Source of the DNA: Thiomonas sp. FB-6
Lineage (GTDB): Bacteria; Pseudomonadota; Gammaproteobacteria; Burkholderiales; Burkholderiaceae_C
Assembly: GCF_000377645.1 (NCBI RefSeq)
Contig: NZ_KB898478.1
Span: forward strand, 1 to 64,000
Length of the DNA stretch: 64,000 bases
Direction: 5' to 3'
The position numbers and the translations under genes are program-made. The notes beneath the pieces were generated by a model. The model did no database searches. It worked only from the letters and a program-made list of their open reading frames with translations, and was not told where the DNA came from. Shown piece after piece: positions 34,736-43,365 of the stretch (position 1 is its first letter; every line of letters starts with the position of its first letter).

Positions 34736-35551
34736 ATGGATTCCCGCGCCGCGAGCCCCGACGGCGACGCCGACGCCGACGCCGGTCCGCTGCGCACGAC
34801 GGGCCCGCGGGACGGCGTGCAGGAGCTGCGCCTGCATCGCCCCGCCCAGCGCAACGCGCTGTCCACCGAACTGCTGCGCACCGTGGTCGCCGCACTGGAC
34901 CTCGCCGAGCAGGACCCGGAGGTACGCTGCGTCGTGCTCACCGGCGGCGAGCAGGTGTTCGCCGCCGGCGCCGACCTGGAGGAAATGGCCCGCAAGGACA
35001 TGCAGGCGGTGCTGCTGGAGGAGCGCCCTGCGCTGTTCGCGCGCATCGCCCGCTTTCCCAAGCCGCTGGTGGCCGCCGTGTGCGGCTATGCGCTGGGCGG
35101 CGGCTGCGAGCTGGCCATGCTGGCCGACATCGTGCTCGCCGGGGAATCGGCCCGCTTCGGCCAGCCGGAGATCAACCTGGGCATCATGCCCGGCGCCGGC
35201 GGCACCCAGCGCCTGACCCGCGCGGTGGGCAAGTCCCAGGCCATGCGCATGGTGCTGGCCGGCGAACTGCTGGACGCGCCCCAGGCGCTGCAGTACGGGC
35301 TGGTCGCCGAGGTGCTTCCGGTCGAGCGCTGCCTGGAACGGGCCCACGAACTGGCGCGGCACATCGCCTCCAAGGCGCCGCTGGCGGCGCGCCTGGCCAA
35401 GGAGGCGGTGCTGCAGGCCTTCGAGACCCCACTGTCGGCGGGGCTGCTGCTGGAGCGGCGCAATTTCGTGCTGCTGGCGGGAACCGAGGACCGCAACGAA
35501 GGCGTGCAGGCCTTCCTGGCCAAGCGGGCGCCGAGCTGGCGCGGGCGCTAG
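34736..35551 (+). CDS. Enoyl-CoA hydratase (PaaF-like)
   Basis: 271-residue crotonase. Both catalytic glutamates are present: GGGCELAMLADI and FGQPEINLGIMPGAGGTQRL; the oxyanion hole is FAAGADLEEM with GYALGGGCE. It should hydrate an enoyl-CoA to the 3-hydroxyacyl-CoA in the lower part of the pathway. The start at 34736 has AGGAG at good spacing; the ATG at 34721 overlaps that site and is less likely. It is the last gene of the abm-type operon. The matching 3-hydroxyacyl-CoA dehydrogenase may be the one at 53807-54820. Confidence 0.92.
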   Translation: MDSRAASPDGDADADAGPLRTTGPRDGVQELRLHRPAQRNALSTELLRTVVAALDLAEQDPEVRCVVLTGGEQVFAAGADLEEMARKDMQAVLLEERPALFARIARFPKPLVAAVCGYALGGGCELAMLADIVLAGESARFGQPEINLGIMPGAGGTQRLTRAVGKSQAMRMVLAGELLDAPQALQYGLVAEVLPVERCLERAHELARHIASKAPLAARLAKEAVLQAFETPLSAGLLLERRNFVLLAGTEDRNEGVQAFLAKRAPSWRGR

Positions 35552-35641
35552 GGCCTGGCCGACGGAGATCTTGTCAGGTTGACGCAGGCCTGTGACCGAC
35601 GCATGTCGACCTGCCGAGTGCGCGTGCGACAGCGGCGGCCC

Positions 35642-35665
35642 TGCCCCGCGCGGGCCGGCGGGGCA
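35642..35665 (+). terminator. Hairpin downstream of the abm-type operon, terminator candidate
   Basis: A perfect 8-base inverted repeat (TGCCCCGC, 8-base loop, GCGGGGCA) lies 91 bases after the last gene of the operon. No T-run follows, so factor-independent termination is uncertain. The rest of the 283-base gap (35552-35834) holds no convincing gene apart from the promoter described next. Confidence 0.3.
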
Positions 35666-35782
35666 CGACCAGCGCTGTCGAGGACCAGCGGTGGTCAGGC
35701 ACGAGTACCCAGGGTGCCGATGCGCTCGCCATGGAATATGGCAACCTCGCCCCTCACGTCCGAACGGACACACCCCCAGTGG

Positions 35783-35811
35783 TTGACATGGTTGACATCG
35801 AAGCCTAGAGT
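35783..35811 (+). promoter_or_regulatory. Sigma-70-like promoter with tandem repeat before the antitoxin gene
   Basis: TTGACA (35783-35788) and TAGAGT (35806-35811) are separated by exactly 17 bases. The -35 hexamer lies in a tandem duplication of GGTTGACAT (35781-35789 and 35790-35798). The repeat next to the -35 could be the binding site for antitoxin autoregulation. The expected transcript start is about 15-18 bases before the start codon at 35835. Confidence 0.6.
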
Positions 35812-35834
35812 TGTCGCTCCAGGAGTCGCCGTCC

Positions 35835-36575
35835 ATGTCAGCAATCACCCAGTTCCCCGTCGTGACCGGCAAGGCGCTGCAAACCGCGTCAAGGAGGGCA
35901 GAGGAAGCGCTTCGGACAGCCGCGGATCAGATGGACATCGTGCGGCGCGCCGCGGCCGAGTCGCCACAGCGCGATCTTCGGGCGGCCAGGCTCCGCATGA
36001 CCCAACTGTTGGAGGCGGTCGGCCGAGTCCAGATGGTGCGCGACGAGATTCTCCGAAGTATCCACGTCGAGGAGGAAGCTCCGGAAGGTGCCGCCCCCCC
36101 CGGCTCGCAGGAACCGGCGGACGGACCCGGCAAGCGCTCGACGAGGCGCCCGGCTGCACGGAAATCACCAGCGCCGGACGAAGCATCGGCTCGCGGCGAG
36201 GCCTGGACGGCCTTCGAGGCGCTGCTGCGCACCAGCGCGTTGCTGGATAGCGCCAGGTTCCAGCAACGCGCAGGCGTCAGCCGCCAGGCCTTGAGCAAGG
36301 CCGTGGGTGCGGGCCGACTCTTCTACGTCGAGGCGGGAGCGATCCGCGGCTATCCCTCCTTCTATCTGGACCCGACATTGCAACGCAAGCAAGTCGAGGC
36401 CGTCTGCAGGTTGCTGGGCGATCTCCCGGGCGGAAGCAAGTGGTTGTTTTTCACGACACCGAAGGCGTCCCTGGCCCGTCCATCGCAGGGCGTCCCGCGA
36501 ACGCCACTCGAAGCGTTGGCGCAAGGCGATTTCGAGAGGGTGAAGACCGCGGCCATCGGCTACGCGCAACGCTGA
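35835..36575 (+). CDS. Antitoxin of a RES-type toxin-antitoxin pair (Xre/MbcA/ParS-like C-terminus)
   Basis: 246 residues. The last part, VPRTPLEALAQGDFERVKTAAIGYA, matches the toxin-binding tail of Xre/MbcA/ParS antitoxins, and residues about 130-165 (LLDSARFQQRAGVSRQALSK) look like a helix-turn-helix. The first 75 residues are a charged helical, probably coiled-coil, region, and residues about 75-120 are a disordered Pro/Ala-rich linker. It is longer than the usual 120-150-residue antitoxins. AGGAG precedes the ATG at 35835. The gene ends 3 bases before the RES gene, the standard antitoxin-toxin order. Base composition is visibly less GC-rich than the neighbours, suggesting transfer. Confidence 0.75.
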   Translation: MSAITQFPVVTGKALQTASRRAEEALRTAADQMDIVRRAAAESPQRDLRAARLRMTQLLEAVGRVQMVRDEILRSIHVEEEAPEGAAPPGSQEPADGPGKRSTRRPAARKSPAPDEASARGEAWTAFEALLRTSALLDSARFQQRAGVSRQALSKAVGAGRLFYVEAGAIRGYPSFYLDPTLQRKQVEAVCRLLGDLPGGSKWLFFTTPKASLARPSQGVPRTPLEALAQGDFERVKTAAIGYAQR

Positions 36576-36578
36576 GCC

Positions 36579-37187
36579 ATGGCGACGCTGCTGAGAGCGC
36601 CGTCTGGCAAATCGGAATTTGCCAGACTGGCGCCAAGGATCAGGACGATCGGAGCGCATCGATTGGTGCGCGTTTCGCGGTACGACAGCGGCGAGCCCTT
36701 TTTCGGGCATAGCGCTGCAAACCGCTTCGACGATCCGGCCCGGCGCTTCGGCACCTGCTATCTGGGATTCGATGTGCTGACCGCGGTCGCCGAGACCGTG
36801 CTGCACGACGAAGTCCCGGTGCAGGGCCGCTTCAAGGTGGCGCAACGCGATTTCGAAGGCCGACAGATCGTGCGCTTTCCTGGCGGAGGAATCCTGCGGC
36901 TTGCCAATTTCACGGGGACCGCGCTGAAGGCCTTGGTCGGCGACGGCTCGATTTCCACGATGTCTCCGTATGACCCGCCACAGCAATGGGCTGCCGCGTT
37001 GCACGCGCATCCAGCCCGCGTGGACGGGATCTACTACGTTTCGCGTCACCTCAACGACCGCAAGGCGGTGGTGGTCTTTGATCGAGCGCGCGCCCAGCTT
37101 GGAACTGCATGCTACGAACCCATGTGGCAATGGCGAGGCCTTAGGCGACGTCGACACACTCTTCACATCGACTACGCCGCTCCTTGA
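36579..37187 (+). CDS. RES-domain toxin (NAD+ phosphorylase family)
   Basis: 202-residue RES-domain protein. The family's Arg-Glu-Ser set can be seen: Arg near residue 31 (HRLVRVSRY), the aromatic-rich segment NRFDDPARRFGTCYLGFD, Glu in TAVAETVLHD and a later Ser/Arg segment (YYVSRHLNDRKAVVVFD). RES toxins destroy cellular NAD+ unless bound by their antitoxin. It directly follows the putative antitoxin gene and shares its lower GC content. Its C-terminus (RRRRHTLHIDYAAP) is basic. Placed between two catabolic operons, it could help stabilise the region. Confidence 0.85.
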   Translation: MATLLRAPSGKSEFARLAPRIRTIGAHRLVRVSRYDSGEPFFGHSAANRFDDPARRFGTCYLGFDVLTAVAETVLHDEVPVQGRFKVAQRDFEGRQIVRFPGGGILRLANFTGTALKALVGDGSISTMSPYDPPQQWAAALHAHPARVDGIYYVSRHLNDRKAVVVFDRARAQLGTACYEPMWQWRGLRRRRHTLHIDYAAP

Positions 37188-37198
37188 CGCGGCGAAGC

Positions 37199-37236
37199 CC
37201 GGTCGGGACCCCTCGAACAAACGGCCGAGGGACCGG
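37199..37236. terminator. Hairpin between convergent RES and livF genes
   Basis: CCGGTC pairs with GACCGG and, inside it after a 6-base bulge, CCTCG pairs with CGAGG around a 10-base loop. It lies in the 67-base gap between two converging genes, where a bidirectional terminator is expected. No T-runs are present, so the call is tentative. Confidence 0.35.
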
Positions 37237-37254
37237 AGGGCAGCGCGCCAGGCC

Positions 37255-38060
<806 letters not shown>

Positions 38061-38064
<4 letters not shown>

Positions 38065-39932
38065 GGCGCGGCGGGCGCGCGCGGCGCGTCCGTCCCGGCG
38101 ATCTCGGCGCTACCCAGGTAGGCAGCCTGCACCGAGGCGTCGGCGCGCACCTGCGCCGGCGTGCCCTCGAGCAGCTTGGCGCCGAAGTTCATCACCACCA
38201 GGCGGTCCACCAGGCGCATCACGAAGTCCATGTCGTGCTCCACGATCAGGATGGTCACCCCCTCGTCGCGCAGGCGGCGCAGCAGCTCGGCCAGCGCCAC
38301 GCGCTCCTGGCGCCGCAGGCCCGCCGCCGGCTCGTCGAGCACCAGCAGCAAGGGGTCGGCGGCCAGTGCACGCGCGATTTCCAGAACCCGCTGGGTGCCC
38401 AGCGGAAGCGCTCCGGCGCTCTCGTGCTCGCGCCCGCCCAGGCCGACGCGGCGCAATTGCCAGGCCGCCTCGCGCAGCGCCTGGCGCTCCTGCGCGCGAT
38501 CCAGCCGCAGCCCGGCGGCCAGCAGGCCGCCGCGGGTGCGCGCGTGCGCGCCCAGCGCGACATTGTCCAGCAGGCTCATGGCCGGGCGCAGCTTGACGTG
38601 CTGGAAGGTACGCGCCACGCCCATGCGGGCGATCCGGCGCTGGCTCAGGGCGCTGATGTCTCGCCCCAGCAGGCGCACGCGCCCGCCGCTCTTGGGCAGC
38701 ACGCCGGTGAGCAGGTTGAACATGGTGGACTTGCCGGCGCCATTGGGGCCAATGAGCCCGACGATCTCGCCCGCGCGCACCTCGAAGCTCACCGCGTCCA
38801 CCGCCAGCAGGCCGCCGAAGCGCTTGCTCACTCCCTGCACTTCCAGCAAGGCCTCGCCCCTCGTCGGCTGCGCGCGCCGGGGCAGCACCGGGGCCTGCTC
38901 GACGGGCACCGGCGCCGGCCGCGCCGGGCGCCACCGCCGCAGCCGGCGGGCCACGAAACTCATGGCTCCGCCGCGCGCGTAGTGCAGCAAGGCGATGAAC
39001 AAGGCGCTGAACACCACTGCGTCGAGCTGCCCGGCGCGCCCCGACAGCATGGGCAGCACATCCTGCAGCAGGTCCTTGAGCAGCAGCACCAGGCCCGAGC
39101 CGACCAGCGCGCCCGACAGGTATCCCACGCCGCCCAGGATGGCCATGAGCAGGTATTCGATGCTGGCGCGCAGGTCGAAGGGCGAAGGGCTCACGAAACG
39201 GTTGGCGTAGGTGTACAGCCAGCCGGCCAGCCCGGCGAACAGCGCGGCCACCACGAACAGCCCCAGGCGCACCGCGAAGGCGTCGGCGCCCACGCTGGCC
39301 AGCAGCACCGGGCCGCCACGCAGGCCGCGGATGGCGCGACCCGGGCGCGAGCGCAGCAGGTTGTGGCTGAACCACAGCGCGAAGGCCACGCAGGCCCAGA
39401 TCACGTAGTACATCGCCCGTGGGTCGGCCAGGCGCAGCCCGCCCAGGCGCAGCGCGGGCAGATTCGCCATGCCGCTGTAGCGCCCGAGCGCGTCCATGTT
39501 GCCGAAGATCAGCGGGATGGACAGCCCCCACGCGATGGTGCTCAGGGGCAGGAAATGCCCGCCCAGGCGCAGCGTGAGCAGGCCGATCAGGCAGGCCGCC
39601 GCGCCGGTCAGCAGCAGCGCGAAGGGCAGTCCCAGCCAGGGTGAGAGACCGCCGGCGGTGCTCAGCCAGGCGGTCGCGTAGGCGCCGATGCCGACGAAGG
39701 CGGCCTGGCCGAAGGATGTGGCGCCGCCGACCCCGGTGAGCAGCACCAGGCCCAGCGCGACCAGCGCGCCGATGCCCATGTCGTTCATCAGGGACACGCC
39801 GAATCCGCCCAGCAGCAGCGGCGCCGCCAGCGCGAGCACCGCCAGCAGCGCCAGGCCGGCGGCCGGCCCGAGGCGCCTGGACGCGGGCTGTGCGGCGGTA
39901 CCGCGACTCGTTTCGGGCACCGGGGCGTTCAT
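38061..39932 (-). CDS. Fused LivM permease and LivG ATPase of a branched-chain-type ABC transporter
   Basis: 623 residues. Residues about 20-330 are a LivM-type permease with eight to ten hydrophobic helices and the conserved [13 protein letters not shown] region. Residues about 370-610 are a LivG-type ATPase: Walker [10 protein letters not shown], Walker [12 protein letters not shown] and the LivG-specific VEHDMDFVM. The signature motif reads LPLGTQR instead of the usual LSYGQQR, a departure worth noting. The start at 39932 has GAGGG upstream. LivM-LivG fusions occur in Burkholderiales aromatic-uptake systems. It is located between livH and livF. Confidence 0.92.
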
Positions 39933-40005
39933 GGGACTACCCTCGTCGCTACGCTCGACTCCCCGAGGGAGTGGAGCGCCCCTTCGGAGCGGCCGTGCGC
40001 GGCGC

Positions 40006-41061
40006 TCATGCCTCGACCTCCTCGGCGTCTTCCTCCACATGCCGGCCCAGCCAGGAGCGGGCCAGCAGCACGGGGATCAGCAGGCTGAACACCAGCACGT
40101 CCTTCAACGCCCCGTTCCAGAAGGAGGCGAAGCTCTCGGCGATGCCCACCGCCACCGCGCCCAGCGCGGTCAGCGGAAAGCTGGTCAGGCCGCCGAAGAT
40201 GGCCGCCACGAAGGCCTTCAGACCGATCAGGAAACCCGAGTCGTAGTAGACGGTGGCCACCGGCGCGATGAGCACGCCGATCAGCCCGGCCAGCACCGAG
40301 GCCAGCGCGTAGGCCTGCAAGGCGGTGCGCGCGGGCCGGATGCCCACCAGGCGCGCCCCCACGCGGTTGACCGCGGTGGCGCGCAACACCTTGCCGGTGG
40401 ATGTGCGCTCGAACAGCAGGTACAGCAGTCCCGACAGCACCGCCGCGCAGGCGATCATCAACAGAGTCTGCGCGCTGAGGCTGAAACTGGGGGTAAGGCG
40501 CAGCGCACCCTGCACCAGTGCATGGGTGCGAACCCCCTCGGGCCCGAAGAACAGCAGGCCCAGCCCTGCCAACAGGAAATGCAGCGCCAGCGAGACGATG
40601 AGCAGCACCAGCGTGGAGGCATCGGCGATAGGCTGCAGCGCCAGGCGCGCCAGCAGCGGCGCCAGCGGCACCACCAGCAGCACGGCGGCGGCCACCTGCA
40701 GCATGGGTGGCGCGTTCCGCCCGGCCAGCGCCCAGGCCAGCGCGCAGGGCAGCAGCGGCGCCATGCCCCAGCCCAGCACGATGCGCGGCCAGCGCGCAAG
40801 TTCCCGGCGCCGCCACGCCGAGCCAAGTTCCACGGCGGTCACGACCAGCGCCAGCAAGGCCACCATCGGAACGGTCGGCGGCAGGCGCCCCGTCTCGAAG
40901 GAGGCCAGGCTCAGTGCCGCGAAGGCCGCGATGTCGCCGAAGGGCACGAACACCACGCGGGTGACCGAGAACACCAGCACCAGCCCGAGCCCGGCCAGCA
41001 GGTACACGGCCCCGCTGGCCAGGCCGTTGGCCAACAGGATCCACGCGATGTCCCAGCTCAT
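40006..41061 (-). CDS. livH: Branched-chain-type ABC transporter permease LivH
   Basis: 351-residue inner-membrane permease with about eight to ten hydrophobic helices. Family marks are GLASGAVYLLAGLGLVLVFS near the N-terminus and AFVAAIFGGLTSFPLTALGA near residue 280 (the EAA-like coupling loop region). It is somewhat longer than typical LivH (about 290-300) through an extra helical stretch around residues 65-130. It forms the transmembrane pore with the LivM part of the next gene. It is preceded by the binding-protein gene with a 22-base gap. Confidence 0.9.
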   Translation of the reverse strand: MSWDIAWILLANGLASGAVYLLAGLGLVLVFSVTRVVFVPFGDIAAFAALSLASFETGRLPPTVPMVALLALVVTAVELGSAWRRRELARWPRIVLGWGMAPLLPCALAWALAGRNAPPMLQVAAAVLLVVPLAPLLARLALQPIADASTLVLLIVSLALHFLLAGLGLLFFGPEGVRTHALVQGALRLTPSFSLSAQTLLMIACAAVLSGLLYLLFERTSTGKVLRATAVNRVGARLVGIRPARTALQAYALASVLAGLIGVLIAPVATVYYDSGFLIGLKAFVAAIFGGLTSFPLTALGAVAVGIAESFASFWNGALKDVLVFSLLIPVLLARSWLGRHVEEDAEEVEA

Positions 41062-41083
41062 GGTCGCTCCCGCCGGCGCCCGC

Positions 41084-42250
41084 TCAGGGGGCGTACTTCC
41101 ACTGGCCGTGCTCGAGGCGCACGATCACGCAGGCACGCTTGTCGACCCCGTAGGGGGAGCCGGGATGGAAGTTGAACACGCCCATGGTGCCGTCCAGCTC
41201 ATGCGTGCCGAAGATCGCATCGCGCAGCGCCTTGCGGTAGGCCGGCGTGCCCGGATGCAGCTTGGGGTCGACCGTACCGGCCGCATGCACCAGCACCAGC
41301 CAGGCGTCGAAGGCGTAGGCGGAGAAGGCATCGTCGGGATAGCTGCCGTTGACCTTCTTGTACGCGTCGCGGTAGACCATGGAGATCGCCCGCGTCGGGT
41401 AGTCGGCCGGCAACTGATCGGCCACGATCACCGGCCCCGTGGACGACAACATGCCCTCGGCCGAAGCCCCGGCGACCCGCACGAAGTCGGGCGAGATCAA
41501 GGCATAGGTGCCGTAGATCTTGCCCGTGTAGCCCAGCTGGGACAGCGCCAGGTAGGGCAGCGCCCCCGGCGTGCCCGAGCCGCCGGTGAGCACGGCGTCC
41601 GGGTGCGTGGCCATCATGCGCAGCGCCTGGCCGGTGACCGAGTTGTCGCTGCGCGCGTAGCGTTCGTCGGTCAGCACCTTGATGCCGTCCTCGGCGGCGT
41701 ATTTCTTCAGGTTGGAGTACACGAGATCGCCCCAGGAGTCGGAGAAGCCGATGTAGGCCACCGTCTTCACGCCGTCCTTTTTCATGTGCGCGACCACCTG
41801 CCCGACCATCAGCGGCACCGGCTGCACGGTGGTCACCACCCAGGGGTTGCCGTTGCCGGCGATGGGCGTGACGCCGATCATCGGGGTGCCGGTCTCGCGC
41901 GCCACCGCCGCCACCGCCATCGCCGAGGGCACGCCGGAGCTGCCGATCAGCACGTCCACCTTGTCGTCGTCGACCAGCTTGCGCGCATCGCGCGCCGCGG
42001 TGGTCGGGTCCGAGGCGTCGTCGAGCTGGTAGACCTTGATGTCCATGCCGCGGACCTTGTCGACGTAGCTCTCGGCGGCCTTCATGCCTTTCGAGTACGG
42101 GATGCCGATCGACGATACCGGCCCGGACAGGGAGGTGATGAAACCGACCCTGATCTGCGCCGCGTGCGCCGCCGTGCCGGCCGCCGCACCAAGCATCAGT
42201 ACCGCGGCCGCGGCCGCCGTGACGGCTCGGGATATGCCTAGTGTTCTCAT
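41084..42250 (-). CDS. Periplasmic substrate-binding protein of the Liv-type ABC transporter
   Basis: 388 residues with a Sec signal peptide (about 1-32, ending GTAAHA). The mature part is a two-lobed type I periplasmic-binding fold: IRVGFITSLSGPVSSIGIPY, DVLIGSSGVPSAMAVAAVA and the hinge near GTYALISPDF. Members of this subgroup (ABC-type, Peripla_BP_6) bind aromatic acids as often as amino acids. The start at 42250 has GGAGA upstream and overlaps the stop of the V4R gene by 4 bases. Being inside a Rieske/CoA-ligase operon, it probably captures the aromatic growth substrate. Confidence 0.92.
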   Translation of the reverse strand: MRTLGISRAVTAAAAAVLMLGAAAGTAAHAAQIRVGFITSLSGPVSSIGIPYSKGMKAAESYVDKVRGMDIKVYQLDDASDPTTAARDARKLVDDDKVDVLIGSSGVPSAMAVAAVARETGTPMIGVTPIAGNGNPWVVTTVQPVPLMVGQVVAHMKKDGVKTVAYIGFSDSWGDLVYSNLKKYAAEDGIKVLTDERYARSDNSVTGQALRMMATHPDAVLTGGSGTPGALPYLALSQLGYTGKIYGTYALISPDFVRVAGASAEGMLSSTGPVIVADQLPADYPTRAISMVYRDAYKKVNGSYPDDAFSAYAFDAWLVLVHAAGTVDPKLHPGTPAYRKALRDAIFGTHELDGTMGVFNFHPGSPYGVDKRACVIVRLEHGQWKYAP

Positions 42251-42879
42251 GGCTCTGTCTCCTCCAGGTGGTTGGTACCGCAGCCTCGATCGCGCCCCCG
42301 CGGACGCAGTTGAAACACGCATCGCAGGGGCTCCCCCGGGGGGCCTTGCGCCGCGCAACACTCGTTGACATCGGCCGGCACCGACCACAGCGCCTGCCCC
42401 AATGCCGCGGCCATGCCGGCGATGGCCTGGCATACCGGCTCGCCGTGCAGGCCCAGCCCGCGCGCGGCGGCGGCGAAGGGCGAGTTGCGCACCGTCAGGC
42501 GCAGGCCCTGCCCGTCCGGCTCGAATTCCCAGACGCCCCAACCCAGCGCGGCAGCGGCCCGCGCCATGTCGCCCAGCAGCGCCTGCGTGGCGGGCGAGGG
42601 TGCCGTGGCTGCCCAGGCGGGCGCCGCGGACACCTCGGAAGCCCCATGGTGTTCTGCGAGCAGCAGCGCGTAGGCCTGCACGCTGCCCGCGCCGTGGCGC
42701 CGCACCGAGCTGCCCAGCGCCCGCAGCGCCGGCGCACGAGCCGCCGGCTCCAACTCGGCGAACAAGCCCATCAGCACGTCGGCGCGCAGCATCAGGTAGC
42801 GCCGGTCCTGGTCGAGGATCTGCCCCTGCTCCAGGTCATGGCGCAGGCGATCGGCGAGGCTGGGGGCGGGGCTTGGCAT
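42247..42879 (-). CDS. Stand-alone V4R-domain (4-vinyl reductase) ligand-binding protein
   Basis: 210 residues. The second half matches the V4R domain: AALGWGVWEFEPDGQGLRLT, VRNSPFAAAARGLG, the GEPVCQAIAGMAA segment and the closing DVNECCAAQGPPGEPLRC, in which Glu and the cysteines fit the usual E-x2-C...C pattern. V4R domains bind small hydrophobic ligands and also form the effector domain of XylR/DmpR regulators. Here no DNA-binding or ATPase part is attached. It lies between Rieske pair 2 and the binding-protein gene, overlapping the latter by 4 bases. A ligand sensor, chaperone or enzyme are all possible. Confidence 0.72.
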   Translation of the reverse strand: MPSPAPSLADRLRHDLEQGQILDQDRRYLMLRADVLMGLFAELEPAARAPALRALGSSVRRHGAGSVQAYALLLAEHHGASEVSAAPAWAATAPSPATQALLGDMARAAAALGWGVWEFEPDGQGLRLTVRNSPFAAAARGLGLHGEPVCQAIAGMAAALGQALWSVPADVNECCAAQGPPGEPLRCVFQLRPRGRDRGCGTNHLEETEP

Positions 42880-42885
42880 GGGGCC

Positions 42886-43365
42886 TCAGGGAAACAGCTG
42901 GATCATCGGCAGGCTGGCGCCGGCGTTGACCAGGTTCACGCGCTTGAGCGCGATGCGCAACGCGCCGCCCTCCACGCACAAGCTGTGCTGCCAGTGCCCG
43001 GCCAGCATCAGCTGCTCGTCGCCGCGCGCCTCGACGTACAGGAAGGGCGTGTACAGCAGGGCCCGCGCCGCCTCGCGCCGCTCCACCCGCGGGGTCTGCA
43101 GCAGGTGCTGGCCCCGACTGCGCGGCTGCTGCGACCAGGCGCGCGCGTCCTGCAGGCGCTCGATGCGCAGGCGCAACAGCAAACGGTCCTCGTCGGCGTA
43201 GGCGTTGTGGGGCCGCGCCGGGTCCTGCTCGGCCCCTTGCAGCGGCACCCAGTAACGCCCGTCGGCGGCGAACAGCTCCAGCCAATCCTGGTAGCGGGCC
43301 GTGTCGAGCAGGCGCGCCTCGTGCAGCACGAAGTCCGCCATCGCGGCGTCGTCGGGAAGGCTCAT
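42886..43365 (-). CDS. Rieske aromatic-ring oxygenase, beta subunit (pair 2)
   Basis: 159-residue small subunit with the beta-chain pattern: ADFVLHEARLLDTARYQDWL, ELFAADGRYWVPL, AWSQQPRSRGQHLLQTPRV and the C-terminal KRVNLVNAGASLPMIQLFP. Its start overlaps the alpha-subunit stop by 4 bases (ATGA). Structural partner of the alpha chain encoded just upstream. Confidence 0.92.
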   Translation of the reverse strand: MSLPDDAAMADFVLHEARLLDTARYQDWLELFAADGRYWVPLQGAEQDPARPHNAYADEDRLLLRLRIERLQDARAWSQQPRSRGQHLLQTPRVERREAARALLYTPFLYVEARGDEQLMLAGHWQHSLCVEGGALRIALKRVNLVNAGASLPMIQLFP

